Below the pieces are notes generated by a model that was not told where the DNA came from, searched no databases, and saw only the letters and a program-made list of their open reading frames with translations. The translations under genes were made by a program, and so were the position numbers. A stretch of DNA of 6,239 bases. It comes from Desulfobacula sp. Lineage in GTDB: Bacteria; Desulfobacterota; Desulfobacteria; Desulfobacterales; Desulfobacteraceae. Every line of letters starts with the position of its first letter. Positions within the stretch are counted from its first letter, which is position 1. Below are positions 1 through 6,227 of this stretch, piece after piece. The stretch lies in the NCBI GenBank assembly GCA_027858355.1, contig JAQICW010000553.1, positions 1 through 6,239 on the forward strand, in the 5' to 3' direction.

Positions 1-246
1 GCAAAAGATTCTGGAGAATCATGCAACAAGCAGCACAGGCATCGCCGATAACAAACTCACAGCTGAAGCTGACTCCAGAAGTTTGTCCAACTTCAACTTG
101 AGTTTAGTGCATAACCAGACTCTATAATTAATCCTGAATCCTTAGATTGATACCGACTCCCATTCCGGCACAACGTGCAAGGGGATCAAACCACTTCAGA
201 TTCAGGTTTGGCCGTTTTTATCTCACGTACTGTAAGTTGCAGGCAT
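1..246. other. Intergenic region downstream of the AOR gene, no convincing gene
   Basis: This stretch lies beyond the stop codon of the leftmost gene. Two plus-strand frames are open from the window edge, one to a TAA at 125-127 and another to a TGA near 100. Either could be the tail of a gene that begins outside the window, but neither peptide resembles a family I know. A plus-strand frame from 151 to 279 without a start codon reads RLPFRHNV...SGLAVF, which faintly recalls the N-terminus of IS1380/IS4-type DDE transposases. A weak 6-bp hairpin (187-192 with 205-210) precedes five T's at 215-219 on the plus strand. I see no tRNA, CRISPR or clear promoter. Confidence 0.5.
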
Positions 247-2142
247 TCAAATACCAATCCTGGTGAGAACAGCGTCTAACAAGCTAAGATTTTTGTGGAT
301 ATTACTGTCTGGGATCGCTTCCATCTCCTTATCAAATACCGCCCAGACTTTTTCACTCAATTCTGCCATGAATTCAGGGTTGGTAATATTGGGAAGATTG
401 ATATGGGGGTTTGGATTTTCAAAAACTTCCGCTGGCAAGCAGAATTCTTCTTTGGTGTAACCTTGACGGAATTCAAGTGACATTGCCAGCAGGAACGACC
501 GGCGGACAGCTGCTTTTATTTTCACGGGGTCAATTTCCAGAATGAAATAAATCTGCAGACAAACAACCACCATCTGCGTCCCTATGCATTGAGTGATGTC
601 GAAGAATTTACACAAACCAATCAGATCAAAACCGACGATATGGAGTTTATCTTCGGTAATGGCTTTGACCCAAGAATCAACATCAGATTTGCCTTCGCGA
701 ATCAGCATGCCGTAGGTCCCCATAGACATGTGTCCCCCGGCAATCGCCCAGCAATAACCGGGATTGGTTTCGGGTTGATAGGCTGCTAACTCCAAACCTT
801 TGACATGATAAGCATAGCTGGTTTCGCCGGTAGTATGTGACAAGCGCATGGAGCCTTGGCCAATTTCGGGAGATTTTCCCTCCCCGGCGTTGATGATCAA
901 CTCACGAATTTTTTCATAGTCGCCAAAGGTTGCACGGTTGAGTAGGGGCTTTTCCGGATGTCGCTGGTTGTAAGACAATACGTATGAAATAGTGACGCCA
1001 AGAGAGATCGCATCCATGCCATAATTGTCACAGAGATGAATTAAGCGTCCTGCCTGACCGGCATCATGTATCCCGATATTGGTACTGAGAAGATTCAGCG
1101 GTTCGTAATCGAACTTGGCAATGAATTCGCCCTTGCTACCATCAGCATTTTTTTCAGAGATATAGTTGTGGCAGGTGATGCCACAGCGATAGCAAGCGGC
1201 AGATTCGATGTCGTATTGGTTGTCAACGTTCTCACGAAAGAGTTTTTCCGGCAGGTCATTGCCTTGCGGACGGTAGTTATTCACTGGCACAGCATGAAAA
1301 GGTTGCATGACATCATAAGCGGCCCAGGTGCCACCGCAGCCACCTCGTTTGATCGGTTGCAGACGGGCAGAGCCACCACCTTTGATGACATTGAGATTCA
1401 CTTTTTTAACCGCATCAGTCAGTGGTTTGTTCTTATCGTTACTTTGTGCCACCAGGGCAAGGATGTTTTTATATCCCATAATGCTCCCCATCCCACCACG
1501 ACCGGCAAAGCGCATTTTATCTTCACCTGATCTAAGTTGGTTTTCGGTGGAAAGGGCAACAGAACCCATATAGACGTTCTGCCAGTTTTCTCCGGCTTGA
1601 CCAATGGCAGCAAAGTGAGCGTTGTCATACTCTTTTTGAAACACCATAATCTTTTCATGTGTCCCGAGACCCAGAAGATGCTCTGCTGACTTCAGTTCTA
1701 TCCGGGGGCCATCGTCAGTTTCTGTGATCAACACGTAGACAGGTGTGTCGGAGCGGTTCTCAAAAATCAGCTCATCAAGCCCACTCCACTTAAATTTAGC
1801 ACCAAACTTGCCGCTACCAGTGGACCACATAGCGGCGGGAAGTCCTGCCAGAGAACCTTTAATAGGGCTATAACTGGAGAAATAGGTGCGCAAACCGGTC
1901 ATGGCACTGCTACCCGTCAAAAGACCGGTATTGACGATCAAAGGATTTTCGTCACAGTAGGCAGTGGTAATCTTACGTTGTGCAAGAATCTGAAAAGAAC
2001 GACCGAAACCTCCCAGAACGTCTTCGAGGTTTTGGCAGGGAACTTCTGCAAACGTTTGCTTGCCACTCTTGAGATCAACGGTACAACGACGGTAATAAAT
2101 CAACTCGGGATGGGCGACCGGATCTGTGGTCTCAAATTTCAT
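247..2142 (-). CDS. Aldehyde ferredoxin oxidoreductase family protein (tungsten/molybdopterin, 4Fe-4S)
   Basis: This 631-residue protein belongs to the AOR family. Family members are cytoplasmic enzymes that oxidise aldehydes to carboxylic acids, pass electrons to ferredoxin, and carry a tungsto-bis-pterin plus one 4Fe-4S cluster. The cluster ligands are visible: C317, C320 and C324 form CxxCxxxC, and C511 sits in the conserved DLIGLCKF context. The pterin-binding signature RFAGRGGMGS (211-220) closes the N-terminal domain and is followed by IMGYKN. E347 (YEPLN) and H471 (GGHMSM, after VKGLELAAY) fall in the conserved active-site segments. Length is close to the usual 600-odd residues. I chose the ATG at 2142 because AGGAG (2150-2154) lies 7 bases upstream and homology begins at MKFETTDP. 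The frame extends to a TTG at 2196 without a binding site. The gene follows an aminotransferase remnant by 40 bases. The true aldehyde is unknown; an amino-acid-derived semialdehyde is my guess from context. Confidence 0.96.
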   Translation of the reverse strand: MKFETTDPVAHPELIYYRRCTVDLKSGKQTFAEVPCQNLEDVLGGFGRSFQILAQRKITTAYCDENPLIVNTGLLTGSSAMTGLRTYFSSYSPIKGSLAGLPAAMWSTGSGKFGAKFKWSGLDELIFENRSDTPVYVLITETDDGPRIELKSAEHLLGLGTHEKIMVFQKEYDNAHFAAIGQAGENWQNVYMGSVALSTENQLRSGEDKMRFAGRGGMGSIMGYKNILALVAQSNDKNKPLTDAVKKVNLNVIKGGGSARLQPIKRGGCGGTWAAYDVMQPFHAVPVNNYRPQGNDLPEKLFRENVDNQYDIESAACYRCGITCHNYISEKNADGSKGEFIAKFDYEPLNLLSTNIGIHDAGQAGRLIHLCDNYGMDAISLGVTISYVLSYNQRHPEKPLLNRATFGDYEKIRELIINAGEGKSPEIGQGSMRLSHTTGETSYAYHVKGLELAAYQPETNPGYCWAIAGGHMSMGTYGMLIREGKSDVDSWVKAITEDKLHIVGFDLIGLCKFFDITQCIGTQMVVVCLQIYFILEIDPVKIKAAVRRSFLLAMSLEFRQGYTKEEFCLPAEVFENPNPHINLPNITNPEFMAELSEKVWAVFDKEMEAIPDSNIHKNLSLLDAVLTRIGI

Positions 2143-2149
2143 AAAGAAG

Positions 2150-2154
2150 CTCCT
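2150..2154 (-). promoter_or_regulatory. Ribosome binding site of the AOR gene
   Basis: AGGAG on the minus strand, 7 bases before the ATG at 2142. It decides the start in favour of this ATG over the TTG at 2196, which would add 18 residues and overlap the end of the upstream aminotransferase remnant. At the matching position of the decayed AOR copy (before 3550) this motif is lost. Confidence 0.85.
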
Positions 2155-2182
2155 ATTGAGAAAAGCATTTAAAATTACAGAA

Positions 2183-2745
2183 TCAAGCCACTTCAACCAG
2201 TGATTTTTCCAAGAGATACAAACCCTCTTCCAGTTGTTCGTCTGGAATGGTCAAGGGTGCCAGCAGGCGAACCGTATTTCCATAGATGCCACAGGATAGC
2301 AGGATCAACCCATGCTGCAAAGACTTGGCAGTTAACTGTTTAACTTTCTCCGCATCGGGACTGTGCCCACCCCGTCCCTTGACCACTTCAAAGGCGACCA
2401 TCGCCCCTAAACCACGAATATCACCAATGGCTGCCGTGTCACTGCGATCTTTCATCTGCTGAGTTCGTTTCATCATCCGTACACCGATTCGGTTGCCGCG
2501 GGCACAGAGTTGTTCTTCTTCGATAACATCAAGGACTGCATGCGCTGCGGCACAACCGATCGGACTGCCACCAATAGGTACCACCCAAGTCACCAGGCTC
2601 AGGAGGATCCATGATTTCGGCCTTGCCAATCACTCCAGGCAGAGGGCAGCCGCCAGCCAGTGACTTAGAAATGGTCGTCAGATCCGGTTCGATCTCCGCA
2701 TATTCGCAGGCAAACAGTTTTCCTGTGCGTGCAAGTCCAAAATAG
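2183..2745 (-). pseudogene. Truncated and frameshifted GabT-like aminotransferase (C-terminal remnant, copy 2)
   Basis: This is the C-terminal 43% or so of a class III aminotransferase, paralogous to the intact gene at 3591-4868. Homology starts abruptly near 2745 at FGLARTGKLF (intact residues 242 on) and runs through the PLP-lysine segment (ISKSLAGG) to the end, SLVEVA. Residues 1 to about 241, including the cofactor-phosphate and HGR segments, are missing. One extra base at about 2573-2574 (CCACCAATAGG against CCGCCGTAGG in the intact gene) breaks the frame at GGTYGGSP, so PLP lysine and C-terminus lie in different frames. Apart from that shift no stop interrupts either half. By hand count the last 129 residues are about 71% identical to the intact protein (92 of 129), so this is an old paralogue that decayed fairly recently. 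It ends 40 bases before the AOR gene, the same spacing as in copy 1. It cannot make an active enzyme. Confidence 0.94.
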
Positions 2746-2805
2746 TTGCGATGAATTACTCCGGCTTAAGCCTTTGTTGTCAGAGCGTAATTGCGAATTC
2801 AAATC
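2746..2805. other. Scar between the cupin gene and the aminotransferase remnant
   Basis: Sixty bases separate the cupin stop from the point where aminotransferase homology begins. The minus strand from 2786 to 2769 encodes ALTTKA followed by TAA. The same six residues occur in the intact aminotransferase (375-380, within KALTTKALENG), and the codons differ only at third positions. This may be a tiny second aminotransferase scrap out of order, or chance. A perfect 10-base palindrome, GGCTTAAGCC, lies at 2763-2772, without a T-run typical of a terminator on the minus strand. Confidence 0.3.
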
Positions 2806-3096
2806 TCATTTTAATTCAATTTCCACAAACACAAATTCATAGTCATTTTGATTGACACTATTGTGCGCCACACCCTTGAGTCGAGCGTATGGCTTCCCCG
2901 AAATCAATTCGGATACGGTTTTTTCACTTTCTGTTTCAATGAGCAGTTTGCCTGTCGTTTGAGGGACGACAATATAATCATACTCATGACGATGCCACGT
3001 TGTTTCCGCCCCAGGGGCAAACCTCCATTCAGTAACTATAAATCGTTCATTTATAATTTGAACTGTCGCTTTTGCTACCTTTCTCGTCTCAGTCAT
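2806..3096 (-). CDS. Small single-domain cupin protein
   Basis: The product is 96 residues and consists of one cupin barrel. Motif 1 is PGAETTWHRHEYDY (28-41), giving likely metal ligands H35 and H37; the position of the usual glutamate is taken by the D40-Y41 region. Gly49 closes motif 1. Motif 2 is GVAHNSVN (75-82) with H78 as the third histidine. The ending FVEIELK is typical of a small stand-alone cupin family. Such proteins bind a divalent metal and may act as small-molecule sensors, isomerases or accessory proteins; no specific role can be given. Two adjacent ATGs are possible. I chose the second (3096) because AAAGGAG (3102-3108) is 5 bases from it but only 2 from the first (3099); the aminotransferase gene has the same 5-base spacing. 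The gene lies between the two decayed module remnants and its binding site touches the stop of the small ORF upstream, suggesting co-translation. Confidence 0.85.
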   Translation of the reverse strand: MTETRKVAKATVQIINERFIVTEWRFAPGAETTWHRHEYDYIVVPQTTGKLLIETESEKTVSELISGKPYARLKGVAHNSVNQNDYEFVFVEIELK

Positions 3097-3101
3097 CATT
3101 T

Positions 3102-3108
3102 CTCCTTT
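3102..3108 (-). promoter_or_regulatory. Ribosome binding site of the cupin gene
   Basis: AAAGGAG on the minus strand. Its spacing is 5 bases to the ATG at 3096 and 2 bases to the ATG at 3099, so the second ATG is favoured. It overlaps the TAA (3107-3109) of the small upstream ORF. Confidence 0.75.
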
Positions 3109-3325
3109 AAAAATACAACGGGCGTGCCTTCTCTACATGCAAGGCGATAATCACCTGATCCATGGGTAGAATCGAAAGCAATACATATCCATGCTTCCGC
3201 CCAGCACGGGTATTTTTAGAACCGATAGTCAGCAGCTCCTGCTCTATTAGCGACTTGCTATACTTGGGCGGGTACAGTCGTAATGACAAAGACTGACTTT
3301 CTATAAATCCATTAAGCTGACTCAT
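3107..3325 (-). CDS. Small hypothetical ORF upstream of the cupin gene
   Basis: This encodes 72 residues that I do not recognise. It is rather basic, with no signal peptide or membrane segment that I can see; a mildly hydrophobic stretch (HGYVLLSILP, VIIALHV) lies near the C-terminus. In its favour, the TAA lies within the binding site of the cupin gene, as in tightly coupled operons. Against it, the start has only a weak AGGA about 4 bases upstream and an in-frame TGA immediately before the ATG. Its frame is also the frame of the decayed AOR remnant upstream (75 codons from the old start). It could therefore be a diverged stretch of that pseudogene, although I find no convincing similarity to the matching part of the intact AOR. 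It may be a real small gene, a truncated gene or a chance ORF. Confidence 0.3.
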   Translation of the reverse strand: MSQLNGFIESQSLSLRLYPPKYSKSLIEQELLTIGSKNTRAGRKHGYVLLSILPMDQVIIALHVEKARPLYF

Positions 3326-3331
3326 TCAATC

Positions 3332-3550
3332 CTACATCTTACGGATCCAAGTCAGCAGATATTTTATTTGATACCGTTCCGCGAATAAATGCATGCAACT
3401 ATTCATACAAAACCTCCGCAACAGACTCAGCAAATGATTTCGGCAGGGAACTTTAGCAAGGATCCGTTTACCCGTTTTCAGATCAACGATACAACGACGA
3501 TATCATATCAACTAGTGATGAGTGTCCGGGTCGGTGGTTGCTAATTTCAC
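3332..3550 (-). pseudogene. Decayed N-terminal remnant of an AOR gene (copy 1)
   Basis: Read on the minus strand from a GTG at 3550, the sequence matches the N-terminus of the intact AOR without any gap for 36 codons: TTDP, then LI, YRRC, VDLK, GK and VPC are shared (22 of 36 positions by hand count). The former start is GTG, no AGGAG precedes it, codon 13 is TAG (GAG in the intact gene) and codon 16 is TGA (TAT in the intact gene). After one extra codon the match continues in frame to the phenylalanine of GGF (about 3408). It then fades through a segment with LFAER against ILAQR, down to TAG at 3332-3334. The remaining 550 or so residues, including all cluster cysteines, are gone. It starts 40 bases after the stop of the intact aminotransferase, the spacing also seen between the aminotransferase remnant and the intact AOR. 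Confidence 0.88.
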
Positions 3551-3590
3551 GGACGGAATCCGTTAAGAAGTATCTTTATGCATACTGAAA

Positions 3591-4868
3591 TCAAGAAACT
3601 TCAACTAATGATTGCTCTAGGATATTTAAACCCTCTTCCAACAGCGCATCTGGAATGGTCAACGGAGCCAGCAACCGGATAGTGTTGGCAAAGATGCCAC
3701 AGGAAAGAAGAATCAGGCCATTTTCCAAGGCTTTTGTGGTCAGCGCTTTGGTTCGGTCGGGATCGGGAGTGTTGCCACCACGCTCGGTGACCAATTCAAA
3801 GGCCACCATCGCTCCGAGGCCGCGTACGTCACCTATAGGTGCACAATCACTGTTCTGTTTCATTTCGTTGATGCGGGCCATCATTCGTTCTCCCAGGGCG
3901 CAACTGCGGGCGCAGAGTTGCTCCTCTTCGATCACATCAAGCACGGCATGCGCTGCAGCACAGCCGATCGGACTGCCGCCGTAGGTGCCACCTAAGCCGC
4001 CAGGCTCAGGAGAATCCATAATCTCGGCTTTGCCAATCACGCCAGAAAGAGGGAATCCGCCCGCCAGAGATTTAGCAATGGTCATCATGTCTGGTTCGAT
4101 CCCCGCATACTCGCAGGCAAACAGTTTGCCGGTGCGAGCGAATCCGGACTGGACTTCGTCACAGATCAACAGGATGCCATGTTTGTCACACAGCGCGCGC
4201 AACGCCTGCAGGAATTCTGGCGAGGCGATGTAAAAACCTCCTTCACCCTGTACCGGCTCAATGATAATTGCTGCGACCTGTTGTGGCTCAACATCGGCTT
4301 TGAATAGCTTTTCCAGTGCGGCAAGGCTATCTGCCACACTGATACCATGGTGCTCAATGGGAAAGGGAACGTGGTAGATTTCGGCCGGGAAGGGTCCGAA
4401 TCCAGCCTTGTAGGGGACAACTTTACCGGTCAGTCCCATGGTCAGCAAAGAACGGCCATGAAAAGCGCCGACGAACGAGACCACTGCCGAGCGCTTCGTA
4501 TAATGGCGGGCAATCTTAACCGCATTCTCGACCGCTTCAGCGCCGGTGGTCATAAAAATAGTTTTGGCGTTACTAATCGGAGCGAGTTTATTTAGCCGTT
4601 CCGCCAGTGAGATATAGCTCTCGTAGGGCACAACCTGAAAAGCGGTGTGTACAAAGTTCCCATTCTGTTCGGCTGCCGCAGCCATGATTTTCGGATGTCG
4701 ATGGCCGACATTGCAAACTGCGATTCCGGCAGCAAAATCGAGGTAACGTTTTCCTTCAACATCCCAGACTTCAGAGTTTTCGGCTTTTTCGACAAAAACT
4801 GCTGTCGCTGATGCGACTCCACGGGGGACAGCGGCGTTGCGACGGGCTAACAATTTAGCATTAGACAT
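3591..4868 (-). CDS. gabT: 4-aminobutyrate aminotransferase-like class III PLP transaminase
   Basis: The 425-residue product resembles E. coli GabT over its full length (426 residues). GabT moves the amino group of 4-aminobutyrate to 2-oxoglutarate, giving succinate semialdehyde and glutamate; relatives act on 5-aminovalerate, beta-alanine or other omega-amino acids. Visible landmarks are VWDVEGKRYLDFAAGIAV (34-51), the PLP-phosphate loop TTGAEAVENA (107-116), GAFHGR (134-139, substrate arginine R139), EPVQGEGG with E209, CDEVQSG with the PLP-nitrogen aspartate D237, the Schiff-base lysine K266 in IAKSLAGGFP, GGLGGTYGGSP, and R398 in IRLLAPLTIP. R139, E209 and R398 agree with GABA-type specificity, though this does not settle the substrate. 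I chose the ATG at 4868 because AAAGGAG (4874-4880) lies 5 bases before it and SNAKLLARR matches the family start; an ATG at 4904 lacks a binding site. The gene follows the TRAP permease by 48 bases, which fits one operon. A frameshifted paralogue fragment lies downstream. Confidence 0.95.
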   Translation of the reverse strand: MSNAKLLARRNAAVPRGVASATAVFVEKAENSEVWDVEGKRYLDFAAGIAVCNVGHRHPKIMAAAAEQNGNFVHTAFQVVPYESYISLAERLNKLAPISNAKTIFMTTGAEAVENAVKIARHYTKRSAVVSFVGAFHGRSLLTMGLTGKVVPYKAGFGPFPAEIYHVPFPIEHHGISVADSLAALEKLFKADVEPQQVAAIIIEPVQGEGGFYIASPEFLQALRALCDKHGILLICDEVQSGFARTGKLFACEYAGIEPDMMTIAKSLAGGFPLSGVIGKAEIMDSPEPGGLGGTYGGSPIGCAAAHAVLDVIEEEQLCARSCALGERMMARINEMKQNSDCAPIGDVRGLGAMVAFELVTERGGNTPDPDRTKALTTKALENGLILLSCGIFANTIRLLAPLTIPDALLEEGLNILEQSLVEVS

Positions 4869-4873
4869 AACGG

Positions 4874-4880
4874 CTCCTTT
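4874..4880 (-). promoter_or_regulatory. Ribosome binding site of the aminotransferase gene
   Basis: AAAGGAG on the minus strand, 5 bases before the ATG at 4868. It sets the start 12 codons inside the longest open frame, whose first ATG (4904) has no comparable motif. Confidence 0.85.
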
Positions 4881-4916
4881 GACTGATACGGTTATTATTG
4901 CCATGAAATCTTTTTA

Positions 4917-6227
4917 TCAAAACAACAAATTTGGCAACCAAAGAATTAACTGCGGGTACATCATAAAGAGTGCAAGACAAGCAACCTGGATGAGAACAAA
5001 AGGAAGAACGGATTGGTAAATGTCGGCCATGCTGATATTTGGCGGGGCTACTGCCTTCATATAAAATAAATTTATACCATACGGTGGAGTTATGAAGGCC
5101 ATTTGCATATTAACGACATAAAGAACAGCAAACCATACAGGGTCAAAACCGAGAGCTTTAATTATTGGGATATAGATTGGCATGCACAGGAATAAAATTG
5201 CTAAATCATCCAAAAACATTCCAAGAATAATAAAACTCAATTGTATGATAATCATGATGACCCATGGGCTTACATCAAGGCCAACAATTGTAGACCTGAT
5301 CATCTGTGTGGCCCCAAGCCCCGTATAAACCGTACTAAAAACAACCGCTCCTATAATTATAAATGCTGTAAAACTTGAAACATTTAACGTCTTGATGGCA
5401 GAATCTTTTAACATTTCCCAAGTAAGAGTCCTGCGAATCGCAGCACAAATCAGGGCACCCGAGGCACCTACTGCGGCCGCTTCGGTTGGTGATGTAATCC
5501 CAAAGAAGATGCAGCCAAGCACAACGACAATCAGTGCCCCTGGCAAAATCAATCCCTTGAGAGAAATAAATTTTTCTTGTAGCGTTGCTCTTTCTTCAAA
5601 GGCAATTGCTGGACCTAAGTGAGGCTGAAAAAAACAACGTACACCAATATAGATCATATAGCACAGGGCGAGCAGCAATCCAGGCACAACTCCACCCGCA
5701 AAAAGCCGACCGACTGATTCACCTGATAGGAATGCATACATGATCATCATCATGCTGGGTGGAATTAAAAACCCAAGAGCTCCACCGGCTTGAATCAAAC
5801 CAATAGCAATTCTCTTATCGTACTGTTTTTCAAGCATTGCTGGTAACGCAATCACTCCCATGGAAATGGTTGCAGCGCCACTAATGCCCACCATTGCCGC
5901 CATAATGGCGCAGATAGCCACAGTCCCTATGCCTAGACCACCTCGAATGCGACCAGCCCAAAGATAAACAGCGTCAAAAAGGTCCTTTGCCACTCCGGAT
6001 CCGTGGAGGATGTACCCCATGAAAATAAACAATGGAACAGCGATAAGAATGAAATTATTCTGCACATTCCAAAGAGTGAAATAGAGCATGTCTATGGATG
6101 ACGTACCCCAGAGGAAAAGAGTGGTGATCAACCCGACCGAACCTAAGCAAAAAGCAATAGGGATTCCCAGGCTCATCAGCGCCAACATGCTTAAAAACAT
6201 GATTGCAGTTACAGCATACGGGCTCAT
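4917..6227 (-). CDS. dctM: TRAP transporter large permease subunit (DctM type)
   Basis: The 436-residue product is a very hydrophobic inner-membrane protein of normal DctM length with about a dozen predicted membrane segments. It is the ion-coupled channel subunit of a tripartite ATP-independent periplasmic transporter, which works with a periplasmic binding protein (DctP) and a small permease (DctQ). Family motifs are in order: LGIPIAFCLG (20-29), VPLFIFMG (64-71), SGAATISMGVIALP (116-129), GALGFLIPPS (149-158), ITSPTEAAAVG (244-254), GMFLDDLAI (336-344) and ITPPYGINLF (379-388). The ATG at 6227 fits the family N-terminus, but I see no clear binding site in the 12 bases left in the window and the frame is open to the edge, so the start is not certain. 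DctQ and DctP are probably just outside. The substrate is set by DctP and cannot be read here; the downstream aminotransferase suggests an amino acid or organic acid. Confidence 0.95.
   Translation of the reverse strand: MSPYAVTAIMFLSMLALMSLGIPIAFCLGSVGLITTLFLWGTSSIDMLYFTLWNVQNNFILIAVPLFIFMGYILHGSGVAKDLFDAVYLWAGRIRGGLGIGTVAICAIMAAMVGISGAATISMGVIALPAMLEKQYDKRIAIGLIQAGGALGFLIPPSMMMIMYAFLSGESVGRLFAGGVVPGLLLALCYMIYIGVRCFFQPHLGPAIAFEERATLQEKFISLKGLILPGALIVVVLGCIFFGITSPTEAAAVGASGALICAAIRRTLTWEMLKDSAIKTLNVSSFTAFIIIGAVVFSTVYTGLGATQMIRSTIVGLDVSPWVIMIIIQLSFIILGMFLDDLAILFLCMPIYIPIIKALGFDPVWFAVLYVVNMQMAFITPPYGINLFYMKAVAPPNISMADIYQSVLPFVLIQVACLALFMMYPQLILWLPNLLF

Noticed and set aside
187..219. Plus-strand hairpin CAAACC...GGTTTG followed by TTTTT, a candidate terminator
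   Set aside because: The stem is only 6 bp and AT-rich, the loop is 12 bases, and four bases separate it from the T-run. No plus-strand gene is established upstream, and on the minus strand there is no T-tract.
1066..1530. A 154-codon plus-strand ORF inside the AOR gene
   Set aside because: It lies antisense to conserved AOR coding sequence, including the pterin and cysteine motifs, and its peptide resembles nothing; it is a shadow frame.
2143..2196. Longer AOR start at TTG 2196
   Set aside because: It lacks a binding site, would overlap the aminotransferase remnant, and adds residues outside family homology; ATG 2142 has AGGAG at 7 bases.
2763..2772. Palindrome GGCTTAAGCC as an operator or terminator
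   Set aside because: A 10-base perfect palindrome with no loop, no T-run on the minus strand and no second copy in the window; chance is the easier explanation.
3332..3406. A 24-codon ORF with a good-looking GGAGG site, as a leader peptide
   Set aside because: The frame and the GGAGG are explained by the decayed AOR N-terminus (codons for GGF), so an independent micro-gene is unnecessary.
3551..3566. ACGGA...TCCGT inverted repeat after the aminotransferase stop
   Set aside because: The stem is about 5 bp and there is no T-run; it lies in the drifting junction sequence of the AOR1 remnant.
4869..4904. Longer aminotransferase start at ATG 4904
   Set aside because: No ribosome binding site; the ATG at 4868 has AAAGGAG 5 bases away and matches the GabT N-terminus.
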